Assembly: GCF_002091715.1 (NCBI RefSeq)
Contig: NZ_BDAG01000029.1
Span: 1-64,000, forward strand
From: Pseudomonas migulae NBRC 103157
GTDB lineage: Bacteria; Pseudomonadota; Gammaproteobacteria; Pseudomonadales; Pseudomonadaceae
Reading direction: 5' to 3'
DNA length: 64,000 nt
Shown here: one piece after another, positions 34,808-42,101 of the stretch
How positions within the stretch are numbered: the stretch's first letter is position 1
Layout: each line of letters begins with the position of its first letter
The notes under the pieces: generated by a model
Databases searched by the model: none
What the model saw: only the letters and a program-made list of their open reading frames with translations
Told to the model about the DNA's origin: nothing
Made by a program: the position numbers and the translations under genes

Positions 34808-35677
34808 TCAACCGCTGAGGCTTTCTATCAGGCTTTCGAGCGCTTCAGTGATATTTTCATCCTGCGCCAGTTGCGCTGCTGCAGTTGCTCTTTCTTGACG
34901 CGCCAAGCGGTATTCACTGGGCGTGCAGTTTGCGAACTGCTTGAAGGCACGAGCGAAGTAGGACGGATCCTTGAAGCCGGCCTCATAGCCGATGCTGGTA
35001 ATAGGCATCTGGCTGTTGTCGAGCAGTTCTTTGGCGAAGTTCATGCGCTTGTTCAAGATGTAATCCGTGAAGCCGAGTCCATTGGCTTCCTTGAACAGGC
35101 GGCTGAAGCGAAATGTCGTCATGCCACAGCGCTGCGCCAATTCCCTTTGATCGATGCTGTCTCGAAAGTGTTGTTCGATGTACAGCATGACATTGCTCAG
35201 TGCCTGGTGTTTTTGGTGCCCTGAGGTCAGCCGGATGCTGTCGGGCAGGGTTGGGGAGTGGTCGACCAGCAGTGTCTTGCGCAGGTCGGTAACATTTCGG
35301 CGCAGCTCGCAGAGCTGAACTACAGCAGTCAGGTAGCGACTCTTCTCTGTGAGCGAGAGCGGGAGCACCATGTATTCCCAGACGCTGGAACGCATGGCCC
35401 AGACGGCCAGTTCCTCTGAGTGCTGCACGGTGAACATGGTGATCGGGATGGCCGGTGTGCTGCGTTTGATCTCCAGCAACAGCCTCAAGCCTGGTGTGTC
35501 GGGGCGATCGAAATGCATGCAGATCATGTCCGCCTGTTCCCCGATGGGCAGCATGGAGTTTTTCGCCAGTTTGCAGTCGCAAGTACCCTCGAACTGCGCG
35601 ATCAGTTCTTTCGTGGATCGATCATGAGTCAGATCGAACCATAGGAGCGATGGCCTTTTGGTCAAATTGGACGTCAT
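34808..35677 (-). CDS. AraC-family regulator with receiver-like N-terminal domain
   Basis: A 289-aa protein. Residues 1-125 look like a response-regulator receiver fold (LLWFDLTHD, ADMICMHFDRPDTPGLRLLL, PITMFTVQH, WEYMVLPLS), but the phospho-acceptor Asp position holds His55 and the conserved Lys position holds Leu105, so phosphorylation is unlikely. Residues 160-262 are an AraC/XylS DNA-binding domain with two helix-turn-helices (QRELAQRCGMTTFRFSRLFK and ITSIGYEAGFKDPSYFARAF). It is transcribed divergently from the flp1-tad genes, 406 bp away, so regulation of the Tad locus is a reasonable inference. Confidence 0.88.
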   Translation of the reverse strand: MTSNLTKRPSLLWFDLTHDRSTKELIAQFEGTCDCKLAKNSMLPIGEQADMICMHFDRPDTPGLRLLLEIKRSTPAIPITMFTVQHSEELAVWAMRSSVWEYMVLPLSLTEKSRYLTAVVQLCELRRNVTDLRKTLLVDHSPTLPDSIRLTSGHQKHQALSNVMLYIEQHFRDSIDQRELAQRCGMTTFRFSRLFKEANGLGFTDYILNKRMNFAKELLDNSQMPITSIGYEAGFKDPSYFARAFKQFANCTPSEYRLARQERATAAAQLAQDENITEALESLIESLSG

Positions 35678-36083
35678 GTCTCTACTCTGCAGGTCTGGGT
35701 GACTCTTTTCTCGAGTATTGTCAATGCGCCATCACTTTGCAGATTGAATCCTTATAGGAACGACGAGTTACAGATCTATTCGATATATGCGTTTCCTGGG
35801 CGGCTGACCGGGCCGAGTGTTTGCGGGTGTGTTGTCGACGATCCTGGGTTTAACCACTTGTCGCTTCTGAATCAATGACAATTGCCGTTGCGTTTCAATG
35901 CCTTGTTTACCCCTCTCGTGACTTCTGCAAAGGCCAATGCCCCGTATCCGGCCGCTCCGCAAAAAAGTCCTAATGATGTGCAAAATCCTCCTAACGCCTA
36001 TGCCTGCTTACTGACTAGGGTTGCATCAGGCAGCACAGAAAGTTCTGCCTCAGAAAAAACAACATTCGAGTGAGGTGGGCCAA
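35678..36083. other. Divergent regulatory region between the AraC gene and flp1
   Basis: 406 bp without a supportable gene. It is AT-richer than neighbouring DNA. A hairpin AGGCAG (36028-36033) / CTGCCT (36045-36050) lies in the probable flp1 leader, followed by a run of A residues. It should hold the tad promoter and the AraC promoter, but I cannot place either with confidence. Confidence 0.5.
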
Positions 36084-36275
36084 ATGAACATGCAAACAAT
36101 CAAGGCTTCGGTAGTGAAGTTCGCCAAAGATGAAGACGGTCTGACCATTGTGGAATACGCGGTGGCCGGCGGATTAATCACGGTAGCTGTTGCCGCAATG
36201 TTCACTCTTCTGGGCGGTGCCGTGAACACCAGAATCACAGCGCTGTGCGCTGCGGTCAAAGGCGCTGCCTGCTGA
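36084..36275 (+). CDS. flp1: Flp-family type IVb pilin 1
   Basis: A 63-aa prepilin. A 19-residue positively charged leader (MNMQTIKASVVKFAKDEDG) ends at the glycine before the cleavage site. The 44-residue mature pilin starts LTIVEYAVAGG, with the conserved Glu5-Tyr6 of Flp pilins and one hydrophobic helix. Unusually for so short a pilin, the C-terminus carries two cysteines (ITALCAAVKGAAC). The ATG at 36084 follows GTGAGGTGGGCCAA. It differs from the other two copies in mature residues 13 (Ile) and 22 (Thr) and in the leader. It is processed by the TadV peptidase encoded downstream. Confidence 0.94.
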   Translation: MNMQTIKASVVKFAKDEDGLTIVEYAVAGGLITVAVAAMFTLLGGAVNTRITALCAAVKGAAC

Positions 36276-36426
36276 TGACAGTAACCCGTTGTGGTGGTGC
36301 GCGGTGATGTTCATGGAGCAACCGGTTTTACAGTTTCTCTGATAGACCGGCAACTCAATGGACTTCGCGCAGTCCCCGCCAATGTATTTTCTGAGTCGTA
36401 TGACCGATGAAGTGAGGTACAAAAAA

Positions 36427-36618
36427 ATGAATCTGCAAACAATCAGAACTTCAATCACCCGGTTCGCCAAAGATGAAGATGGCCTGACCATTGTGGAATA
36501 CGCGGTAGCGGGTGGATTAGTTACGGTAGCGGTGGCCGCAATGTTTATTCTTTTGGGTGGCGCCGTGAACACCAGAATCACAGCGCTGTGCGCTGCGGTC
36601 AAAGGTGCCGCCTGCTGA
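36427..36618 (+). CDS. flp2: Flp-family type IVb pilin 2
   Basis: A 63-aa prepilin with leader MNLQTIRTSITRFAKDEDG and mature start LTIVEYAVAGGLVTVAVAAM. The mature part is identical to flp3 and differs from flp1 at two positions (Val for Ile, Ile for Thr). The terminal CAAVKGAAC is conserved. It lies exactly 343 bp after flp1, with a 151-bp spacer that can fold around CCGGT...ACCGG near 36330-36350. AAGTGAGGTAC is the ribosome-binding region. The copies may raise pilin dose or provide variant subunits. Confidence 0.94.
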   Translation: MNLQTIRTSITRFAKDEDGLTIVEYAVAGGLVTVAVAAMFILLGGAVNTRITALCAAVKGAAC

Positions 36619-36769
36619 TGACAGCCACTTACTGTGGTGGGGCGCGGTGATATCCATAGAGCAACCAGTTTTACAGTCTCTCTGATAGATCGGGCAACTC
36701 AATGGACTTCATGGTGTCCCCGCCAACGCACTTCTGATCCGTATCACAGTTGAAGTGAGGTATACAAAA

Positions 36770-36961
36770 ATGACTCTGCTAACCATCAGAACTTCAATCG
36801 CCAAGTTCGCCAAAGATGAAGATGGCCTGACCATTGTTGAATACGCCGTCGCCGGTGGATTAGTTACGGTAGCGGTGGCCGCAATGTTTATTCTTTTGGG
36901 TGGCGCCGTGAACACCAGGATTACAGCACTGTGCGCGGCGGTCAAAGGTGCTGCCTGCTAA
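36770..36961 (+). CDS. flp3: Flp-family type IVb pilin 3
   Basis: A 63-aa prepilin with leader MTLLTIRTSIAKFAKDEDG and a mature sequence identical to flp2. It starts exactly 343 bp after flp2, with another 151-bp spacer related to the first. The ATG at 36770 follows GAAGTGAGGTATACAAAA; a GTG at 36755 would lengthen the leader by five residues and is less likely because all three copies share the GTGAGGT ribosome-binding region. The prepilin peptidase gene starts 27 bp after its stop. Confidence 0.94.
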   Translation: MTLLTIRTSIAKFAKDEDGLTIVEYAVAGGLVTVAVAAMFILLGGAVNTRITALCAAVKGAAC

Positions 36962-36988
36962 CGATAATCCCGGTAGGGGGAATGCGCC

Positions 36989-37519
36989 ATGTCCATGGAA
37001 TTGCTGGTGACGACGGTTTTACTGCTAGGACTATTGGGCGTGGCGGTGGTGAGCGATCTGCGTCGCCACCGTATCCCCAACATGCTGGTCCTGTTGGGCC
37101 TTGCCCTGGGACTGGGCGGTCAAATGTATTTAGGTGGCGTCAGCGGATTGGCTGACAGCCTGTTGGGCATCCTGGTCTGTTTTGCACTGTTTCTGCCGAT
37201 GTACGCCTTGGGTGGCATGGCCGCCGGCGACGTCAAGTTAATGGCCATGGTCGGCAGTTTTCTACCCTTCCATTTTGCATTGTGGGCTGCCTTGTTCAGC
37301 CTGATAGCGGGTGGCGTGTGCGGTTTTTTGATTGTGCTGTATCGCGGCCAACTGCTTCAGACCCTGGGACGTTATTGGTTGATTCTGAGGGCGCAGGCCT
37401 ATCTGGCGCCAACTTCAGATGAAGTAGCCGGCAAGCCTTTCCCTTATTCGGTTGCAATCTTGATAGGCACTTTAATCAGCGTCTACTGGCAACTGGTTGC
37501 CGGTGGATTCGGAGGTTAG
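36989..37519 (+). CDS. tadV: Flp prepilin peptidase (TadV/CpaA, family A24)
   Basis: A 176-aa inner-membrane aspartic protease that removes the leader from Flp pilins and from the pseudopilins TadE/TadF. It has about six membrane helices. The two catalytic aspartates lie in VVSDLRRHRIPN (residues about 21-32) and GGMAAGDVKLMAMVG (the GxGD site, as AAGD). It lacks the N-terminal methylase domain of PilD, as expected for TadV. It is 27 bp after flp3 and 2 bp before the AAA+ ATPase gene. Confidence 0.94.
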   Translation: MSMELLVTTVLLLGLLGVAVVSDLRRHRIPNMLVLLGLALGLGGQMYLGGVSGLADSLLGILVCFALFLPMYALGGMAAGDVKLMAMVGSFLPFHFALWAALFSLIAGGVCGFLIVLYRGQLLQTLGRYWLILRAQAYLAPTSDEVAGKPFPYSVAILIGTLISVYWQLVAGGFGG

Positions 37520-37521
37520 TC

Positions 37522-38856
37522 ATGCACATCATTGTCGATAGTGATGCCTACCCCAGCGCTCGAGCCGCGGTGCAACGACTGGCTCCCCAGCCGTGCTCAA
37601 TCCGCGAAACTGGTCTGACAGACAGTTTCCTCGGCGAGTTGGTATGCAAACACTTGTATGACGCTGGCGTGCTGGACATGCCGCGGCTGGTGGAGCGCCT
37701 GGCGCTGACCGGCGCTGTACTGGATGAAGTTCTGGCGTTTCTGCGCAAGGACGGTCGTGTCGAAGTGCTTGGCCAGTTGGGGTCGCAAACGACAAGTGGG
37801 CAAATGCTGCGTTATGGCCTGACCGAACGCGGGCGCAGCGCCGCCCGCGATGCCTTGTCGCGCAGTGGCTACATCGGCGCGGCACCCTTCCCGGTGAGCA
37901 CCTACCGGTCCCTGATCAAACTGCAAACCATTCACCATGGTCGCATCAACGCCAACGATATGCGCAATGCCTTTGCTGGCGTAGTGCTCACCGACAGCAT
38001 GCTCGATCAGTTAGGTGTGGCGATGAACTCCGGGCGCGCCATTATGATTTATGGCCCTGCGGGTACTGGCAAGACCTATATCAGCCGTCGGCTGATCCGT
38101 CTGTTCAACGAGGCCATCTGGGTGCCTCATGCCATCGTCATCAACGAGTCCGTGATCGAGATCTATGACCCGCAAGTGCATCAGCGGCTCGATGATAACG
38201 TTCAACAGAACAACCTGATGCTCAACGAAGGGATCGACCGTCGATTGCTGTGCTGCAAACGCCCGATCGTCGTCACTGGCGGTGAGTTGAGCATGGAGCA
38301 ACTGGACGTTCGCTATGACCCTTACACCCGTCAATACCAGGCTGCCTTGCAGCTCAAGGCCAGCAATGGCCTGTTCATCATCGATGACATGGGGCGCCAG
38401 CGCATGCCGCCCGCCGAGCTGTTGAATCGCTGGATCGTCCCGATGGAAGAGAAGCGCGATTATCTCAACCTGGGCGGCGGTCGGCATTGCGAGCTGCCGT
38501 TCGATCTGATTCTGGTGTTTTCCACCAACCTCAATCCTCTGGAGTTGGCCGATGAGGCCTTTCTTCGCCGGATTGGCTACAAGCTGCAATTCGGTTATCT
38601 GCAGCCCGAGGAGTACGAAAAGATCTGGCGTCAGGAAAGCGAGCGTCTGGGCGTGCCTTATGACCAGTTGCTGGTGCGTTATGTGCTGCAAAGGCTTTAT
38701 GCAAGTGAAGGCATGCCCCTGGTGCCTTGCCATCCCCGAGATCTCCTGAGCATGGCGCTCGATCGTCAACGTTACATGGGCGGTTCCGGACCACTGTCAC
38801 CGCAAGAGTTGGAATGGGCCTGGCACAACTACTTCGTCCAGCTCGACTTTCTTTGA
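37522..38856 (+). CDS. AAA+ ATPase with N-terminal winged-helix-like region, in the Tad operon
   Basis: A 444-aa protein that is not one of the standard Tad components. Residues about 35-145 look like winged-helix segments (LVCKHLYDAGVLDMPRLVER and RYGLTERGRSAARDALSRSG). The AAA+ core has Walker A GPAGTGKT (178-185), Walker B LFIIDDMG (284-291), a sensor Asn in VFSTNLNP (331-338) and Arg349-Arg350 as a possible finger. TadA and TadZ already supply the known motor ATPases, so its role is unknown; assembly chaperone or regulator are guesses. It starts 2 bp after tadV with GGAGG upstream, and cpaB follows 15 bp later, so it belongs to the operon. Confidence 0.85.
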   Translation: MHIIVDSDAYPSARAAVQRLAPQPCSIRETGLTDSFLGELVCKHLYDAGVLDMPRLVERLALTGAVLDEVLAFLRKDGRVEVLGQLGSQTTSGQMLRYGLTERGRSAARDALSRSGYIGAAPFPVSTYRSLIKLQTIHHGRINANDMRNAFAGVVLTDSMLDQLGVAMNSGRAIMIYGPAGTGKTYISRRLIRLFNEAIWVPHAIVINESVIEIYDPQVHQRLDDNVQQNNLMLNEGIDRRLLCCKRPIVVTGGELSMEQLDVRYDPYTRQYQAALQLKASNGLFIIDDMGRQRMPPAELLNRWIVPMEEKRDYLNLGGGRHCELPFDLILVFSTNLNPLELADEAFLRRIGYKLQFGYLQPEEYEKIWRQESERLGVPYDQLLVRYVLQRLYASEGMPLVPCHPRDLLSMALDRQRYMGGSGPLSPQELEWAWHNYFVQLDFL

Positions 38857-38871
38857 TACGGAGATACTGAC

Positions 38872-39699
38872 ATGAGCTCTCGTACTCTTTCCCTGATAGG
38901 CGTTTCCCTGGTCATGGGCCTTGGTGCTGCATGGATGGCTGACTCCTGGCTGAGCGCCCGGCTCAATGCCAGCCCGGATGATCACCTTCGAAGCGTAGTG
39001 GTCGCCACGGTAGAGATTCCATTCGGGCAGATGGTCGAGGCTCAGCAGGTCACGACCGTACGCATGCCCATGGATACGATCCCGGAAGACGCCTTCGACT
39101 TGAGCGAAAAGGCTGTGGGCAAGATCGCAACGTTCGACATTCTGAAGGGCGACATTGTGCGCGGTGCGCGTCTGAGTGAGCACTTGGGTGGCAGCACTCT
39201 GGCTTCGCTGATTGCGACAGACAAGCGTGCCATCTCGGTACGGGTGGACGATGTGGTCGGTGTGGGCGGGTTCCTGTTGCCGGGTAACCGGGTCGATGTA
39301 CTCGCGACCAAAACCACCAGTGCCGGCAGCAATAGCGCCGTGTCCAGGACCATCCTCGAAAACTTGCGGGTATTGGCGGTAGACCAGACGGCGGGTACCG
39401 ACAAGACCCAACCGGTGGTGGTGCGTGCAGTGACGCTGGAAATGACGACCGCAGAGGCTGAAACCCTGGTCACGGCGCAAACGGAAGGGAAGTTGCAATT
39501 GACCTTGCGCAATCCGCTGAACACCGAGAAAAAAATCGCGGCCGTTGCACCTGTTGCACCTGTTGCACCTGCCGCACCGGTCATGGCAGTGGCCACCGCC
39601 ACGGTGCCAAAACGCGTGGTGCAACGCAGCAGCGGCGAAAGTGGTGGGGCTATCACCGTCATCCGCGGGGTCGAAACCAAAGTCGTCAACATTCGCTGA
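38872..39699 (+). CDS. cpaB: Flp pilus assembly protein CpaB/RcpC
   Basis: A 275-aa envelope protein with an N-terminal membrane anchor (LSLIGVSLVMGLGAAWMADS) and a SAF/beta-clip domain (VATVEIPFGQMVEAQQVTTV; FDILKGDIVRGARLSEHLGG), followed by the RcpC domain (KRAISVRVDDVVGVGGFLLP, then GNRVDVLATK). RcpC is thought to work with the secretin RcpA in the periplasm. The C-terminus has a low-complexity VAPVAPVAPAAPV stretch encoded by 9-bp repeats near 39540-39580. It lies between the AAA+ ATPase and the TadG-like gene. Confidence 0.92.
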   Translation: MSSRTLSLIGVSLVMGLGAAWMADSWLSARLNASPDDHLRSVVVATVEIPFGQMVEAQQVTTVRMPMDTIPEDAFDLSEKAVGKIATFDILKGDIVRGARLSEHLGGSTLASLIATDKRAISVRVDDVVGVGGFLLPGNRVDVLATKTTSAGSNSAVSRTILENLRVLAVDQTAGTDKTQPVVVRAVTLEMTTAEAETLVTAQTEGKLQLTLRNPLNTEKKIAAVAPVAPVAPAAPVMAVATATVPKRVVQRSSGESGGAITVIRGVETKVVNIR

Positions 39700-39772
39700 C
39701 AGGGCGTAACAGGTCCTGGACACCAGGTCTTGGCGGAGCCGATCCGCATCAGTATTGGCAAATGAGGGCTTG

Positions 39773-41119
39773 ATGATGAATCGTCGTATTCAGCAGCCGT
39801 TCACTGCGACGCCAAGGCGCCAGAAAGGATCGGTGAGTGTATTGATGGTGATCGCGTTGGCGGCGATTGGCATGGTGGCCGCACTGGCTTTGGACGGCGG
39901 GCACATGATGCTGAACAAAACGCGCTTGCAGAATGCGGTGGACGCCGCGGCCCTGAGTGGCGCCAAAACCCTGAGTCAGGTGGAAGGTGGTGCCAATATT
40001 GCCAGTACGACGCGGACTGCCGCACTCAATACGCTGACGCACAATGCGAATGCCACGGGCAACACAGAATTGGCAACGGCGGTTGGTGGCAACGCAGCCA
40101 CATTCGCGGTGGTGGAACTGGCAAGCAGTGTCTATGGGCCGTTCTCCTATCCCGGGCCAGCGAATGCCAAATACGTTCGGGTATCGGTACCGAGCTATAA
40201 CCTGACCGGATTTTTCTGGAATTTCGCCCAGGTATTCGGTTCTGGCGGCCTGGGGGCCAAAGCAGTGGCGGCAATCGCCACTGCCGGACCCAGCCCTACC
40301 AGTCCTTGCGATCTCTCGCCTTTGATGGTCTGTGGCGACCCGACTCAATACAACCCTGGCGCAGGCATGTTCTGGGGCTTCCAGTTTGGTGATTTGCAGG
40401 TATTGAAGACGGCTGCCGGCAATTCGTCGCCCATTGGTCCAGGCAACTTTCAGTTGCTCGATTTTGGTTCGGGCGGCAGTACGGTCAGGGAGGACCTGGC
40501 CGGAGGCGGCAAGGTCTGCCGCGCTGTGGGGGACAACGTCCAGACCGCACCTGGCAACAAGGTCGGCCCTACCTCCCAGGGCTTGAACACACGCTTCGGC
40601 ATTTACAACGGCCCGGTCAGTGCCTCGGACTATCCGCCGGACCTGGTGACCGCGTCCAGCAACCCCGCGATCATTTACGACGACTCGGTTACACCGGCAC
40701 AGGCGAAGTACAAGGGACAAGCCGTCACCTCGAGCAACGGCGATCTCACGGCGGGCAGCAACGCGATATTTGACTACAACGACTGGCGTGCGAGCGTTGC
40801 CGCGTGTGTGGCAGGGGCTGGCAGTGGTTGTGAGAGTCATGGCGTGTTCGAGCGCCGGATGATGAAAATTGTGGTGGGCAACTGCACGGGCAAACAAGGC
40901 GGTTCAACCTCGATCCCCGTCCTCGGTTTTGGCTGCTATTACGTGGTGCAACCCATGGATGGCGGTGGCGGGGACGCTCAGATCTTCGGGCAGTTCGTGA
41001 AGGAGTGCGAAGGCGACAACGTGGCCGGCCCTACGCCGTCAACCGATTCCGGCCCACAGATCATCCAGCTCTACAAAACCTATCTCAACGGCAGCGGTAC
41101 TCCGAGCACTGACTCATAG
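39773..41119 (+). CDS. tadG: TadG-like pilus assembly protein
   Basis: A 448-aa protein. The N-terminal segment QKGSVSVLMVIALAAIGMVA is the prepilin-like hydrophobic helix of the TadG family, followed by LDGGHMMLNKTRLQNAVDAA and ALSGAKTL, the standard TadG start. The rest is a large exported domain rich in Gly, Ser and Thr, with several cysteines, ending in a repeated TPSTDS. A classical von Willebrand MIDAS is not evident. I chose the ATG at 39773 (GAGGG upstream); the adjacent ATG at 39776 is equivalent. It follows cpaB by 73 bp and precedes a tadE-like gene. Confidence 0.85.
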   Translation: MMNRRIQQPFTATPRRQKGSVSVLMVIALAAIGMVAALALDGGHMMLNKTRLQNAVDAAALSGAKTLSQVEGGANIASTTRTAALNTLTHNANATGNTELATAVGGNAATFAVVELASSVYGPFSYPGPANAKYVRVSVPSYNLTGFFWNFAQVFGSGGLGAKAVAAIATAGPSPTSPCDLSPLMVCGDPTQYNPGAGMFWGFQFGDLQVLKTAAGNSSPIGPGNFQLLDFGSGGSTVREDLAGGGKVCRAVGDNVQTAPGNKVGPTSQGLNTRFGIYNGPVSASDYPPDLVTASSNPAIIYDDSVTPAQAKYKGQAVTSSNGDLTAGSNAIFDYNDWRASVAACVAGAGSGCESHGVFERRMMKIVVGNCTGKQGGSTSIPVLGFGCYYVVQPMDGGGGDAQIFGQFVKECEGDNVAGPTPSTDSGPQIIQLYKTYLNGSGTPSTDS

Positions 41120-41127
41120 GAGGCGTC

Positions 41128-41607
41128 ATGAGACTTCACGCGTTTAAACCTCCGCAGCGCCAGCAAGGCCTGGCCATGGTGGAATTCACCCTCGTCCTGC
41201 CGGTGTTGCTGCTGCTGTTACTGAGCCTCGGTGAGATCGGCCGCATGCTCTATCAGTACAACGTGTTGCTGCAGGCCAGCCGGGATGCCGACCGTTTTGT
41301 CGCAGGCCACGCCTGGAACTCGACGCTGGGTGCGGTCTCTCTGAGCAATGCGCTACAGACCCAGACGAAAAACGTTGCGGTGTATGGCGTGCCTGCCAAC
41401 ACCGGCACCGCTGTGTTGTCCGGGTTGACGCCTGACAACGTGGTCGTCGCCGCGGTGGGCACCGACCATGTACGAGTCACCATCACCTATACGTTCTGCC
41501 CGGTGATTGGCAGTGGCAATTGTGGCGGCTCGATTCCGGGTTTGTTTGGCAATCAGATTGCGCTGAGCATTCCGCTGGTTGCCACTACCGTGATGAGGGC
41601 ACTGTGA
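41128..41607 (+). CDS. tadE: TadE-family pseudopilin
   Basis: A 159-aa protein with the TadE signature: RQQGLAMVEFTLVLPVLLLL, where the Glu in VEF is equivalent to the +5 Glu of pilins, followed by LSLGEIGRMLYQYNVLLQAS and RDADRF. TadV-type peptidase is expected to cleave after the Gly of QQG. The C-terminal domain is periplasmic, with two cysteines (FCPVIGSGNCGG). It is 8 bp after the TadG-like gene and overlaps the next pseudopilin gene (TGATG). Confidence 0.9.
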   Translation: MRLHAFKPPQRQQGLAMVEFTLVLPVLLLLLLSLGEIGRMLYQYNVLLQASRDADRFVAGHAWNSTLGAVSLSNALQTQTKNVAVYGVPANTGTAVLSGLTPDNVVVAAVGTDHVRVTITYTFCPVIGSGNCGGSIPGLFGNQIALSIPLVATTVMRAL

Positions 41608-42101
41608 TGAATAGAAAACACATGCGCGGAACCTATACGGTGGAGTTCGCCTTCGTTGGTCTGCTGGTGTTCACGCTGTTGTTTGGCGTGTTGGAAATGG
41701 GCCGCCTGTACTTCACGGTCAATGCATTGGATGAGGCCGCGCGCCGTGGTGCGCGCCTGGCAGCTGTCTGCGATATCAGCGATCCGGTGGTGTTGCGGCG
41801 GGCAATCTTCAATGCCGCGACCGATGCAGGTACGAGCCAGCTGATCAGCAATCTGGCCACCACTAATCTGACGTTGACCTATCTGGACGCAAATGGCGCT
41901 CTGGTGGCCAACCCCGCTGACCTGGTCAGCGTCAACGGCTTTCGTGCCATCCGCTATGTCCAGTTGAGTCTGCAAAACTTCGTTTTCAATCTGTTTATTC
42001 CCGGGTTAGGCGTGCCCATTACCTTGCCTGCATTCAGGGCAACGTTGCCACGCGAAAGTCTCGGGCGTCATTCCGATTCCGGGGAGATCACACCATGCTG
42101 A
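41607..42101 (+). CDS. tadF: Second TadE/TadF-family pseudopilin
   Basis: A 164-aa protein beginning MNRKHMRGTYTVEFAFVGLL, followed by VFTLLFGVLEMGRLYFTVNA and LDEAARRGARLAAVC: the TadE-like motif again, with Glu at +5 if cleavage occurs after Gly8. The ATG at 41607 overlaps the tadE stop; an in-frame start at 41520 lies inside tadE and is unlikely. The name tadF rests on position as second pseudopilin. Its 3' end overlaps the tadZ start by 7 bp. Confidence 0.88.
   Translation: MNRKHMRGTYTVEFAFVGLLVFTLLFGVLEMGRLYFTVNALDEAARRGARLAAVCDISDPVVLRRAIFNAATDAGTSQLISNLATTNLTLTYLDANGALVANPADLVSVNGFRAIRYVQLSLQNFVFNLFIPGLGVPITLPAFRATLPRESLGRHSDSGEITPC

Noticed and set aside
35678..36083. A specific tad promoter in the divergent region
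   Set aside because: Several AT-rich hexamers resemble -10 boxes, but none has an acceptable -35 at the right spacing; I could not choose one honestly.
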